From: Clostridia bacterium
GTDB lineage: Bacteria > Bacillota > Clostridia > Christensenellales > Aristaeellaceae
Length of the DNA stretch: 64,000 nucleotides
Direction of reading: 5' to 3'
NCBI GenBank assembly: GCA_017516765.1
Contig: JAFXBE010000019.1
Coordinates: 62,001 to 126,000 of the forward strand
Positions 1 to 8,591 of the stretch are shown here, piece by piece. Under the pieces are notes generated by a model, which was not told where the DNA came from, made no database searches, and saw nothing but the letters and a program-made list of their open reading frames with translations. Position numbers and translations under genes: made by a program. Each line of letters begins with the position of its first letter. The first letter of the stretch is position 1.

Positions 1-746
1 TCGAAGCCGGTGCGGATGTGGTGGATACCTGTATCTCCGCTCTGGGTAACGGTACTTCCCAGCCCACCACCGAGTCTATCGTTGCCACGCTGCAGGGCAC
101 CGAGTACGACACCGGTCTGGATCTGGTCGCCCTCACTGAGATCGCTGCTCACTTCCGCAAGGTGGCCGAAGAGCTGACTCAGGACGGCTGGCGCGATCCT
201 GCCCGCGTGCTGGCAACCGACGCCAACACCCTGATCTATCAGGTTCCCGGCGGCATGCTGTCCAACCTGATCGGTCAGCTGAAGCAGGCCAACGCTATGG
301 ACAAGTACTACGATGTGCTGGCAGAAGTGCCCCGCGTGCGTAAGGACTTCGGTCTGCCGCCGCTGGTAACCCCCACCAGCCAGATCGTGGGTACCCAGGC
401 TGTTATGAACATTCTGGGCGGCGAACGCTACAAGATGGTCACCAAGGAATCCAAGGGTCTGCTCCGTGGCGAATACGGCAAGCTGCCCGCCGAAGTGGAT
501 CCCGAGGTGCGCAAGAAGTGCATCGGCGATGACAAGGTCATCACTCACCGCCCCGCCGACGATATTCCCCCGGAACTGGAAAAGTATCGCGAGGAGATCC
601 GCGACTACTACATGCAGGAAGAAGACGTACTCAGCTACGCCATGTTCCCGCAGGTCGCCCCCAAGTTCTTCCAGTATCGTCAGGCTGCCCAGCTGCAGGT
701 GGATTCCACCATGCTGGATATGCAGCAGAAGACCATGCCTGTGTAA
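1..746 (+). CDS. Oxaloacetate decarboxylase alpha / pyruvate carboxylase subunit B, C-terminal part (5' truncated)
   Basis: The reading frame is open from base 3 and enters from outside the window, so about 247 C-terminal residues are seen. The visible part begins inside the end of the HMGL-like TIM barrel (EAGADVVDTCISALGNGTSQ) and continues through the conserved carboxylase/OADA domain (for example QVPGGMLSNL and PTSQIVGTQAV). This is the carboxyltransferase half of biotin enzymes that interconvert oxaloacetate and pyruvate. The protein stops at QQKTMPV with no lipoyl/biotinyl domain and no MKM motif, so a biotin carrier must be a separate gene. OadA of a Na+-pumping decarboxylase and PycB of a two-subunit carboxylase cannot be told apart from this fragment. 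A strong hairpin follows 18 bases after the stop. Confidence 0.85.
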   Translation, partial: EAGADVVDTCISALGNGTSQPTTESIVATLQGTEYDTGLDLVALTEIAAHFRKVAEELTQDGWRDPARVLATDANTLIYQVPGGMLSNLIGQLKQANAMDKYYDVLAEVPRVRKDFGLPPLVTPTSQIVGTQAVMNILGGERYKMVTKESKGLLRGEYGKLPAEVDPEVRKKCIGDDKVITHRPADDIPPELEKYREEIRDYYMQEEDVLSYAMFPQVAPKFFQYRQAAQLQVDSTMLDMQQKTMPV

Positions 747-764
747 GACAAGTGCAAATGATGA

Positions 765-796
765 GGCCCGCCGGAGTTTTCCGGCGGGCCTATTCG
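765..796. terminator. Intrinsic terminator between convergent genes
   Basis: A perfect 10-bp GC-rich stem (765-774 with 781-790) with a 6-nt loop lies 18 bases after the carboxyltransferase stop. It is followed by a moderately T-rich stretch. It also sits just downstream of the leftward hydrogenase gene and may serve both strands. Confidence 0.8.
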
Positions 797-822
797 TTTC
801 TGTGGGTTATGCTGTTATCCGA

Positions 823-2247
823 TCATTCTCCGGTGTCTGCCCGATACTTCTCTACTGCTTCGGTACTGCTGGCGTGAACGGCAGCTTTTCCGTATTTCTC
901 CACCAGCCCCACATCCTTATCTCCGTGGGTCAGGCAGCCTGCGCCGCCGATGCAGCCCCCGTTGCATGCCATGCCCTCGATGAAGTTTTCCTTCAGCACA
1001 TTCTTGTCTTTTTTCAGAAGTGCGATGCGGCAGGCCTCGATACCGTCGCATACGACAGGATTCAGAATGAAGTCGGAATGCTTTTCTTCCAGCACGTGGG
1101 CAACCGCTTGCGCCAGACCGCCGCTGCGGGCGAAAATGCGTCCGTAGAAGCTGGCATCGTCAAGCGGTTCTTCGGGAAGCGCGTTCAGCACAATTCCGCG
1201 GCTGTCCAGCCACGCCTGCAATTCTTCAAAGGTGAGCACACAGTCCACATAAGGCTTTACATTTGCCTTTTGAGCTTCCTGCTTTTTGGCGGTGCAGGGC
1301 CCGATGAAGATCACCTTTGCGTCTGGCTCCAGAGTCTTGATGGCTTTGGCAAGTGCAGCCATGGGGGAAGGATTGTGGCTGATGTGTGCAGCAAGCTGGG
1401 GAAAGCTCTTTTCGATATAGTTCACAAATGCAGGACAGCAGGAAGAGGTAAGGAAGCCTTTCTCCTCCAGCTCCTTGGCTTCTTCCAGCGCTACCATATC
1501 TGCGCCGAGAGCGGCTTCGATCACCTTGGTAAAGCCCATACGCTTCAGGGCGGTTACCACCTGTCCCACCTTGGCATGGGTAAACTGGGCAGAGATGGCA
1601 GGGGCGACCACAGCATAAATGTTACTGATCCGGTTGCGGAGCAAACGAATGGCATCCAGCAGATAACTCTTGTCCTGGATCGCACCAAAGGGACAATGGT
1701 ACATGCAAGCGCCGCATTGGATGCATTTGCTGTCGTCAATGGCTGCAACGTGGTTTTCGCCCTGGGTGATGGCCTTTACCTTGCATGCGCGCTCACATGG
1801 ACGGGTATGGTTCTGGATCGCACTGTAAGGGCAGACAGTGGCGCACTTGCCGCAATTGACGCATTTGTCCGGATCGATGCAGGCACGGTGCCGCTCGTCA
1901 AAGGTAATGGCATTCTGCTTGCAGACCGTGGAGCAGCGGTGGGCGAGGCAGCCCCGGCAATCCGGCCCTACCGTGTAACCGCTGATGGGGCATTCGTCAC
2001 AGGCAATACCGATCACTTCTACCACATTGGGGTTGGTTTTGTCGCCGCCCATGGCGATCTTTACACGCTCGGCTACGATGGCGCGCTCTTTATAGATGCA
2101 GCATCGCAGCTCGCTGCGTGGGCCGGGGGAGATGATCTTGGGAATATCCAGATAGCAGTCCTGCAGATTATCCGCATAGGCATGGGATGCGACTTCCTTC
2201 AGCACTTTGTATTTCAGCTTCTGCACAAAGGTATCGAAGATCTGCAT
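823..2247 (-). CDS. Monomeric [FeFe] hydrogenase, group B-like, with multiple Fe-S clusters
   Basis: 474 aa. Cys-rich N-terminal half: a cysteine cluster at C97, C100, C105, C109; two ferredoxin-type 4Fe-4S motifs (C129/132/135/139 and C175/178/181/185); extra cysteines at C83, C86, C151, C155. The C-terminal half is the H-cluster domain. All four H-cluster cysteines are present, in TSSCCPAF (267-274), IGPC (C318) and MACNGGC (C428, C432). The variant motifs (TSSCCPAF, IGPCTAKK, GGCIGGAG rather than TSCCPGW, MPCTAKK and GGCINGGG) resemble the poorly characterised group B enzymes rather than classical group A. Expected to be cytoplasmic and to couple reduced ferredoxin to proton reduction, or to sense H2. 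A perfect AGGAGGT lies 6 bases before the ATG. It is monocistronic, with convergent and codirectional neighbours both insulated by terminators. Confidence 0.88.
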   Translation of the reverse strand: MQIFDTFVQKLKYKVLKEVASHAYADNLQDCYLDIPKIISPGPRSELRCCIYKERAIVAERVKIAMGGDKTNPNVVEVIGIACDECPISGYTVGPDCRGCLAHRCSTVCKQNAITFDERHRACIDPDKCVNCGKCATVCPYSAIQNHTRPCERACKVKAITQGENHVAAIDDSKCIQCGACMYHCPFGAIQDKSYLLDAIRLLRNRISNIYAVVAPAISAQFTHAKVGQVVTALKRMGFTKVIEAALGADMVALEEAKELEEKGFLTSSCCPAFVNYIEKSFPQLAAHISHNPSPMAALAKAIKTLEPDAKVIFIGPCTAKKQEAQKANVKPYVDCVLTFEELQAWLDSRGIVLNALPEEPLDDASFYGRIFARSGGLAQAVAHVLEEKHSDFILNPVVCDGIEACRIALLKKDKNVLKENFIEGMACNGGCIGGAGCLTHGDKDVGLVEKYGKAAVHASSTEAVEKYRADTGE

Positions 2248-2370
2248 ATCTTACCTCCTGTTCCGGCGCAGCGGGATATATCGTACCCTATATTCATGGT
2301 AACGGAAGATCTCATCTCTGTCCATGGATGAAGTAATCATTTACATGGAAAGAAACGTTATTTATCACAG

Positions 2371-2417
2371 AAATAAAGAGGCCCTTTCGCTGTTTTGAAC
2401 AAAATCAACGAAAGGGC
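2371..2417 (-). terminator. Intrinsic terminator of the adhE-kinase operon
   Basis: Inverted arms at 2381-2389 and 2409-2417 (GCCCTTTCG/CGAAAGGGC) enclose an inner GTTTTG/CAAAAT helix. Read leftward, the stem is followed by CTCTTTATTT. It lies 37 bases past the stop of the APH-like gene. Confidence 0.8.
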
Positions 2418-2453
2418 TTTCTGTTCCCGGAACGATATGATCGTATGCGAATC

Positions 2454-3203
2454 TTACTCGTAATCTACCACATTGGTCCAGTGCAGCAGGAATTCGCGCT
2501 CCTCGGGCTTTCCCTTTACGCTCTGGCTGGCAGCAACGATGGGGATCCACTTCTGCACATACTGCTTGGCAGTATCACTCTTCTGGCAGAACAGCTTCAG
2601 ATACTTTTCGGCACCGGTGATGTCCCCGCTGAGCCAGAACAGCAGATAGGTACGGGCAGCATCTGCAGAAGCGTTGCCCTGCGTGGCATGCGCCCAGTCG
2701 ATGATATAGGGGGTGCCGTCCTCGGCGATGACCACATTGCGGGGTTCGAAATCACCGTGGCACAGCTTGTTATGCTTGGGCATGCCTTCCAGACGGGTAT
2801 GCAGTTCATAGCGGGTGGTGGCATCCAGCGAACTTGCGCTGATCTTGCGGTTCATCTTGTCCTTCAGCTTGCCCAGCATGGGGCAGGTGTGCTTGTGAAC
2901 GTCCAGCTGCAGATCCACAAACAGCTCCATGTACTCATCATACTTATCGGGGTTTTCCTCCATCAGCTCGGCCAGCGTCTTGCCCTGAATGTAGTCGATT
3001 ACGATAGCCCATTGCCCGTCCACCTTGGTCACTTCGTGCAAGCGGGGCACGTTCAGTCCGGTTTCTTCCACACGGGCCTGGTTCAACGCCTCGTTGAGCA
3101 CATCGGCTTTGCTGTAGTCGTTGTTGAACACCTTGATAGCCAGATCGCCGTCCAGATAGACGGTCTTGTTGGGACGAACGGCAATCACCTTATCCAGCTT
3201 CAT
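2454..3203 (-). CDS. Aminoglycoside phosphotransferase (APH)-fold small-molecule kinase
   Basis: 249 aa with a protein-kinase-like APH fold. It has an N-lobe lysine in LAIKVF, a catalytic loop LCHGDFEPRNVV (HGDxxxxN, with the catalytic Asp and metal-binding Asn) and the DFG-equivalent IDWAHA. The family includes choline, fructosamine, homoserine and antibiotic kinases; the substrate cannot be read from the sequence. It starts 12 bases after the adhE stop on the same strand and is followed by a clear terminator, so it is almost certainly the second gene of an adhE transcript. No resistance role should be assumed, because this fold is mostly metabolic in anaerobes. Confidence 0.82.
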   Translation of the reverse strand: MKLDKVIAVRPNKTVYLDGDLAIKVFNNDYSKADVLNEALNQARVEETGLNVPRLHEVTKVDGQWAIVIDYIQGKTLAELMEENPDKYDEYMELFVDLQLDVHKHTCPMLGKLKDKMNRKISASSLDATTRYELHTRLEGMPKHNKLCHGDFEPRNVVIAEDGTPYIIDWAHATQGNASADAARTYLLFWLSGDITGAEKYLKLFCQKSDTAKQYVQKWIPIVAASQSVKGKPEEREFLLHWTNVVDYE

Positions 3204-3215
3204 GGGGTCGCCTCC

Positions 3216-5819
3216 TTATTTGGTTTCGCCATAGTAGGCGTTAAGATACATCTGCTTGATCTCCTTCATCAGGGGATAGCGGGGGTTGGCGCCGGTGCAC
3301 TGGTCGTCGAAGGCTTGCTCCACCATATCGTCCAACCGATCCAGGAAATCCTGTTCGTCGATGCCGTATTCACGGATGGTGGCCTTGATGCCGATCTTGC
3401 CCTTCAACTCTTCGATAGCAGCGATCAGCTTCTCCAGCTTCTCTTCGTCGCTGCTGCCGCCAAGACCAAGGTAATCGGCAACCTGGGCATACCGTGCCAG
3501 CGTGTGGGGGTGGTCATACTGGGGGAAGGTACCCATCTTGGTGGGTACTTCGGCAGCGTTGAAGCGCAGTACCTCGTTGATCATCAGCGCATTGGCAACG
3601 CCGTGAGGCAGGTGATGGAATGCACCCAGCTTGTGCGCCATGGAGTGGCATACACCGAGGAAGGCATTGGCAAATGCCATACCGGCCATGGTGGCGGCAT
3701 TGGCCATCTTCTCCCTGGCAAGAGCATCGTTGGGGCCGTTATCGTAGGCGCGGGGCAGGTATTCGAAGATCATCTTCAGGCTCTGGAGCGCCAGACCATC
3801 GGTGTAGTCGGTAGCCATCATGCTGGCAATGGCTTCCAATGCATGGGTTACAGCATCGATACCGGAAGCGGCGGTCAAGCCCTTAGGGGCGTTCATCATC
3901 AGGTCGGCATCCACGATAGCCATATCGGGCAGCAGCTCATAGTCTGCCAGGGGGTACTTGACGCCGGTCTGCTCGTCGGTGATCACGGCGAAGGGCGTTA
4001 CTTCGCTGCCGGTACCGGCAGTGGTGGGCACAGCGATAAAGTATGCCTTTTCACCCATCTTGGGGAAGGTATAAATACGCTTGCGAATGTCGCAGAAGCG
4101 CATGGCCATATCCATAAAGTCCACTTCTGGATGCTCGTACAGCACCCACATGATCTTGGCGGCATCCATGGGGCTGCCGCCGCCGATGGCCAGAATGCAA
4201 TCGGGCTGGAAGGCGTTGATCATCTTTACGCCTTCCCGGGCAGAAGCAAGGGTGGGGTCGGGCTCAACGTTGGAGAAGGTGGCGTGCAAGATGCCCATCT
4301 CGTCCAGTACGTCGGTCACGGGCTTGGTGTAGCCGTTCTGATAGAGGAAGCTGTCGGTTACGATGAACACCCTTTTCTTGTTCATTACGTCCTTCAGTTC
4401 CCGAAGAGCTACGGGCAGGCAGCCCTTCTTGATGTATACCTTCTCAGGCGCACGGAACCACAGCATATTCTCTCTCCTCTCCGCAACGGTCTTAATGTTC
4501 AGCAGGTGCTTTACGCCTACGTTCTCGCTGACCGAGTTGCCGCCCCAGGAGCCGCAGCCCAGCGTAAGGGAAGGAGCCAGCTTGAAGTTGTACAGGTCGC
4601 CGATACCGCCCTGAGAGGAGGGGGTGTTTACCACGATGCGGCAGGTCTCCACCTTGTCGGCAAAGGCCAGCAGCTTTTCGCGCTGGGTGTTGGGGTTCAG
4701 ATAGATGCTGGCGGTATGGCCGTGACCGCCGTCCTTGATCAGACGCTCTGCCTTGGCGACTGCATCGTCAAAGCTGACAGCCTTGTACATGGCCAGCACG
4801 GGAGAGAGCTTCTCGTGGGCAAACTCTTCGCTGATGTCCACGCTCTCCACCTCGCCGATGAGCACCTTGGTGCTTTCGGGCACGGTAATACCGGCAAGAG
4901 CAGCGATCTTTGCGGCGGGCTGGCCTACGATGCGGGCATTCAGTGCGCCGTTGATGATGATGGTCTTGCGCACCTTGTCCAGCTCGTCGCCTTCGAGGAA
5001 ATAGCAGCCGCGGCGGGCAAATTCTGCACGCACGGCATCGTAGATGGTTTCGGGAACGATCACGCTCTGTTCGGAGGCGCAGATCATGCCGTTGTCGAAG
5101 GTCTTGGAATGGATGATGGAGTTGACAGCCAGCAGGATGTCTGCGCTCTCGTCGATAATGGCGGGCACATTGCCGGCGCCGACGCCCAAAGCGGGCTTGC
5201 CGCTGGAATAGGCAGCGGTGACCATACCGGGACCGCCGGTGGCCAGCGTGCAGTCGCACTCCTTCATAACCATGTTGGTCATCTCCAGGCTGGGCACATC
5301 GATCCAGCTGATGATGCCTTCGGGTGCGCCTGCAGCCACAGCAGCTTCCAGCACGATGCGGGCAGCTTCAACGGTGCTCTTCTTGGCGCGGGGGTGGGGA
5401 GAGATGATAATGCCGTTGCGTGTCTTGAGGCAGGCAAGGCACTTGAAAATAGCGGTGGAGGTGGGGTTGGTGGTGGGAATAACGGCAGCGATCACACCGA
5501 TAGGCTCTGCAAAGCGGGTGATACCTGCAGTCTTGTCTTCTTCGATAATGCCGCAGGTCTTGGTATCCCGGTAGGCGTTATAAATATACTCGGAGGCAAA
5601 GTGATTTTTGATCACCTTGTCTTCCACAACACCCATACCGGTCTCTTCCACTGCCATCTTGGCAAGGGGAAGCCGCATTTTGTTCGCAGCCATGGCAGCG
5701 GCAAAAAAGATCTTGTCTACCATCTCCTGGGTAAAGGTTGCGTATTCGCTCTGGGCCTTGCGCACGGCGGCGATCTCGGCTGCCAGACGTTCTACGCTGT
5801 CTACGGGGGTTTTGTTCAT
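3216..5819 (-). CDS. adhE: Bifunctional acetaldehyde-CoA / alcohol dehydrogenase
   Basis: 867 aa, the usual length of AdhE. The N-terminal CoA-acylating aldehyde dehydrogenase domain (about 1-440) has the catalytic Cys247 in FDNGMICASEQSVI. The C-terminal iron-dependent alcohol dehydrogenase domain (about 450-867) has the NAD-binding GGGSPMDAAK near residue 545 and the metal-binding histidine stretch HSMAHKLGAFHHLPHG near 725-740. It reduces acetyl-CoA to ethanol with 2 NADH and normally assembles into spirosomes. The ATG is preceded by GGAGGG. A Rex-type operator at 5844-5861 points to NADH/NAD+ control. First gene of an operon with the APH-fold kinase. Confidence 0.96.
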   Translation of the reverse strand: MNKTPVDSVERLAAEIAAVRKAQSEYATFTQEMVDKIFFAAAMAANKMRLPLAKMAVEETGMGVVEDKVIKNHFASEYIYNAYRDTKTCGIIEEDKTAGITRFAEPIGVIAAVIPTTNPTSTAIFKCLACLKTRNGIIISPHPRAKKSTVEAARIVLEAAVAAGAPEGIISWIDVPSLEMTNMVMKECDCTLATGGPGMVTAAYSSGKPALGVGAGNVPAIIDESADILLAVNSIIHSKTFDNGMICASEQSVIVPETIYDAVRAEFARRGCYFLEGDELDKVRKTIIINGALNARIVGQPAAKIAALAGITVPESTKVLIGEVESVDISEEFAHEKLSPVLAMYKAVSFDDAVAKAERLIKDGGHGHTASIYLNPNTQREKLLAFADKVETCRIVVNTPSSQGGIGDLYNFKLAPSLTLGCGSWGGNSVSENVGVKHLLNIKTVAERRENMLWFRAPEKVYIKKGCLPVALRELKDVMNKKRVFIVTDSFLYQNGYTKPVTDVLDEMGILHATFSNVEPDPTLASAREGVKMINAFQPDCILAIGGGSPMDAAKIMWVLYEHPEVDFMDMAMRFCDIRKRIYTFPKMGEKAYFIAVPTTAGTGSEVTPFAVITDEQTGVKYPLADYELLPDMAIVDADLMMNAPKGLTAASGIDAVTHALEAIASMMATDYTDGLALQSLKMIFEYLPRAYDNGPNDALAREKMANAATMAGMAFANAFLGVCHSMAHKLGAFHHLPHGVANALMINEVLRFNAAEVPTKMGTFPQYDHPHTLARYAQVADYLGLGGSSDEEKLEKLIAAIEELKGKIGIKATIREYGIDEQDFLDRLDDMVEQAFDDQCTGANPRYPLMKEIKQMYLNAYYGETK

Positions 5820-5843
5820 GGTGTACCCTCCCTGTATCTTTGT

Positions 5844-5861
5844 TCGTTAAAACCTTAACAT
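5844..5861. promoter_or_regulatory. Rex-type redox operator upstream of adhE
   Basis: TCGTTAA-AACC-TTAACAT matches the Firmicutes Rex consensus TTGTTAA-N4-TTAACAA at 12 of 14 specified positions. It lies 25-42 bases upstream of the adhE ATG. Read leftward, TTTACA (5873-5878) and TAAGGT 17 bases on could be the -35 and -10, so Rex would cover the -10 and block transcription when NADH is low. The promoter boxes are tentative. Confidence 0.72.
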
Positions 5862-5904
5862 TGATAGGAGGGTTTGTAAATGACGGCTTTTGGATACACC
5901 CATA

Positions 5905-5937
5905 TCATGTAAGATATGAGCGTAAACATTTACATGA
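5905..5937. promoter_or_regulatory. Perfect 8-bp inverted repeat upstream of adhE
   Basis: TCATGTAA (5905-5912) and TTACATGA (5930-5937) are exact inverted repeats 17 bases apart, with a nested GTAAA-CA-TTTAC palindrome at 5922-5933. The site lies between the end of the LysR gene and the adhE promoter. A regulator operator (LysR-type or catabolite-type) is the simplest reading; there is no T-tract for a terminator. Confidence 0.5.
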
Positions 5938-5950
5938 GCAGACGAATGGG

Positions 5951-6853
5951 TTATTCCAGCGTAGAGCGCACATTCTCCAACTCGTCCAAAAACAGCTCGC
6001 TGACAGGCGAAAGCCCGTGTGCTTTGCGGTAGATCAGTACATCCTTCTGCAATTGGCTGTTGTCAAAGCCGGGCACCTGTGCCAGTCCGTAACGTTTCAG
6101 CATATCGGCGGGCATGGGCGCTTCCCACATATAGGCGTTTGGCAGGCTGGAAAGCATCTCCAGCGCACTGGCCCGGTCGTAGATATGGATGCGCCGGGGA
6201 CCGTCGTGTACCAGCTTTCGGCGGGGCAGGGAGGGTACATAGGTGTCGCCCTGCAGAATCTTCATCCAGCCGTGGATGTCTTCCTCGCGCAGGCTTGCTT
6301 TCTGCGCTTCCGGCAGATCGGCACGGATGGTCAGCAGATAGCGGAAGGACCATACCTCCCGGTAAGCCAGTCCCTTTTCCTGAAAAGTATCCAGAAAATG
6401 CCCTTCGTAGTCTGCCTGATAGCGCACGATGCCAAGCTCGTAACCATCTTCGGTCACGTTGCGGATGGCGCGCAGTGCATTGGTTTCTTTATAGTCCAGT
6501 ACAGTCTGGTGGCTCACCTGCTGCGCAAAGGCCTGAAATGCCTTGGCAATATAGGCGGAGCGGGGCGCAGACAGCCGGAAGGTCTGCTCGCTCTGCTTGC
6601 GTACCGCATAACGCTCAGCCATTTCGTCAAACCGCTTGAGAATGCTTACGGCATAATGCAGGAATTCTTCTCCTTTGGCAGTGGGCACGATGCCCCGGGG
6701 TGTGCGGTTGAAGATGGGGAAGCCCAGTGCATCCTCCAATTCGCGAAGGGCGCGGCTCAGGTTGGGCTGGCTCATGTGCAGGTTTTCGGCTGCCTCGGTG
6801 ATGGATCGACTTTTTTCGACTTCTACCGCATACCGCAGTTGTTGGATCGTCAT
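5951..6853 (-). CDS. LysR family transcriptional regulator
   Basis: 300 aa, standard LysR length. The N-terminal winged HTH (about 1-60; SITEAAENLHMSQPNLSRAL) is followed by a periplasmic-binding-protein-like effector domain. It starts 10 bases after the GH2 gene stop on the same strand, so it is probably the third gene of the MFS-GH2 transcript. It is also the nearest regulator upstream of adhE, with the inverted repeat at 5905-5937 between them. Either the sugar operon or adhE could be its target; sequence alone does not decide. Confidence 0.9.
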   Translation of the reverse strand: MTIQQLRYAVEVEKSRSITEAAENLHMSQPNLSRALRELEDALGFPIFNRTPRGIVPTAKGEEFLHYAVSILKRFDEMAERYAVRKQSEQTFRLSAPRSAYIAKAFQAFAQQVSHQTVLDYKETNALRAIRNVTEDGYELGIVRYQADYEGHFLDTFQEKGLAYREVWSFRYLLTIRADLPEAQKASLREEDIHGWMKILQGDTYVPSLPRRKLVHDGPRRIHIYDRASALEMLSSLPNAYMWEAPMPADMLKRYGLAQVPGFDNSQLQKDVLIYRKAHGLSPVSELFLDELENVRSTLE

Positions 6854-6863
6854 GGTGTGCTCC

Positions 6864-8591
6864 TTAGTGCTTCGTCAGGTCGTCATTGAGTGCGCGCAGC
6901 TTATCCGCAGGCAGCTTGAGTATGGCACGGTCATAGGTGAACAGACCGTTCAACTCATCCTCCACATCGCTTACCTGAGTATAGACTGTTGCTGCAAGCC
7001 CCTTGGGGATCGCAGGCAGGATCTGTTCCCGGTAGAGCGATTCGTAGGCCGCCCACAGCTCCTCCTGATCTTTCAGCTTCTTGTAGCCGAAATCGATCTC
7101 ATTGAAGCAGTGTCCGTCCACACGCAGATTATAGCCGCCGAATTCGCTCAGCACCACCGCGCGTCCTTTCTTGTCTGGCTTGAAACGATAGGGACGGAAA
7201 TAAACATGCAGACTCTTCAGTTGCCCGATACCCTGATCGTGCCAGCCGCTGGCATGGTCGATGGGGCGGGTGGGATCCAGCTCCGAGATCAGCGCACAGG
7301 CGTTGGCGGCGTCAAACTGTCCCCACCCTTCGTTGAAGGGTACCCACATGGCAATGGAGGGAACATTCCGCAGCTGCAGGATCATCTCCTCCAGCTCTTC
7401 GTAGTAGGCATCCCGCTGAACCTCGTCCTCGCGGGCAAACCACCGGTAGTGCTTGTCTTTCAAGTGGATGCCGGAAACCAGCGGCACAGATATGATGGGG
7501 AATTTGTACTGACTACCGCCGCTGGGCATATCCTGCCATACCAGCATGCCGATACGGTCGCAGTGGTAGTACCAGCGCATGGGCTCGACTTTGATATGCT
7601 TGCGAAGCATGTTAAAGCCCAGATCCTTCATCTGTTGGATGTCGAAGATCAACGCTTCGTCACTGGGGGCGGTATAAAGACCGTCCGGCCAGTAGCCCTG
7701 ATCCAGCAAACCGTTGTGGAAATAAGGCTTGCCGTTGAGCAGCAGCCGGGGGATGCCGTTTATGTCCTTGCCCACCCCAAAGGAGCGCATGGCAAAATAG
7801 CTTTCTACCTTATCGCTGCCCAATTCAACGGTGAAGGATTCCAGATGCGGATGCATCGGCGACCAGAGGGGTACATCCTTCACCGGCAGCATGGTGGGGG
7901 TGTTTACCCGAAGGGTATGGGTCTCTCCGCACAGGGTCATGGTGCATTCGGCATTGCTGGAGGCATCGGCTTCCACCGTCAGCTCCAGTTCGCCGGTATC
8001 AATGTGGGGCAGCATTTGCAGACCGTGAATGTACAGCGAGGGCACAGCCTCCAGCCATACCGTCTGCCAGATGCCGCTCTGGGGCGTATACCAGATGCCG
8101 CCGCGCTGGGTCTTTTGCTTGCCCCTGCTGCGGGAGCCTGCGTCCGTTTCGTCCTTCACCTTGACAATCAGCAGGTTTTCTCCGGGTTGCCAGCCATCGG
8201 TCAGGTCGATGGCAAAAGCATTGTAACCGCCGATATGGCTGCCCATCTCCTTGCCGTTCAGCAGGATCATCGCTTCCTGATCCACCGCACCGAAGTGCAG
8301 CAGCAGGTGTCCGCCTTCGGGCAGAAAGCCGTCGGGTAAAGACAGGGCGCGGTGGTACCAGAGGGTCTCCTCCTTGTGCAGAGTGCGTTCCACCCCGCTG
8401 AGCACGCTTTCGGGAGAAAACGGTACAAGGATCTGCCCCTGCCACACGTCAGGAACGGTTTCGTCTGTGGTAATGGCATAGTCCCAGTAACCATTCAGGT
8501 TCAGATAACTGTCCCGAACCATCTGCGGGCGGGGATATTCCTGCAATACATTGCCGGAATCAAGTTTTTCTCCCCATACGGTCTTCAGCAT
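6864..8591 (-). CDS. Glycoside hydrolase family 2 enzyme (beta-galactosidase/glucuronidase-like)
   Basis: 575 aa counted from the ATG at 8591, which has AAGGAGG 7 bases upstream; a 19-residue upstream extension has no ribosome-binding site and overlaps the transporter. Domain order is a GH2 sugar-binding jelly roll (about 20-190), a short Ig-like middle domain, then a TIM barrel. The acid/base is in WVPFNEGWGQF (E421) and the nucleophile in VVLSEFGGYN (E483). No signal peptide, so it acts in the cytoplasm, probably on a glycoside imported by the adjacent MFS permease, whose stop it overlaps by 7 bases. The protein is shorter than LacZ, and specificity (galactoside, glucuronide, mannoside) is open. 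Confidence 0.9.
   Translation of the reverse strand: MLKTVWGEKLDSGNVLQEYPRPQMVRDSYLNLNGYWDYAITTDETVPDVWQGQILVPFSPESVLSGVERTLHKEETLWYHRALSLPDGFLPEGGHLLLHFGAVDQEAMILLNGKEMGSHIGGYNAFAIDLTDGWQPGENLLIVKVKDETDAGSRSRGKQKTQRGGIWYTPQSGIWQTVWLEAVPSLYIHGLQMLPHIDTGELELTVEADASSNAECTMTLCGETHTLRVNTPTMLPVKDVPLWSPMHPHLESFTVELGSDKVESYFAMRSFGVGKDINGIPRLLLNGKPYFHNGLLDQGYWPDGLYTAPSDEALIFDIQQMKDLGFNMLRKHIKVEPMRWYYHCDRIGMLVWQDMPSGGSQYKFPIISVPLVSGIHLKDKHYRWFAREDEVQRDAYYEELEEMILQLRNVPSIAMWVPFNEGWGQFDAANACALISELDPTRPIDHASGWHDQGIGQLKSLHVYFRPYRFKPDKKGRAVVLSEFGGYNLRVDGHCFNEIDFGYKKLKDQEELWAAYESLYREQILPAIPKGLAATVYTQVSDVEDELNGLFTYDRAILKLPADKLRALNDDLTKH

Noticed and set aside
2445-5858. Very long open frame on the + strand (about 1137 codons) opposite the kinase and adhE genes
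   Set aside because: It is antisense to two clearly conserved proteins, has Leu/His/Gly-rich low-information translation and no ribosome-binding site. It arises from strong third-position GC bias in highly expressed genes.
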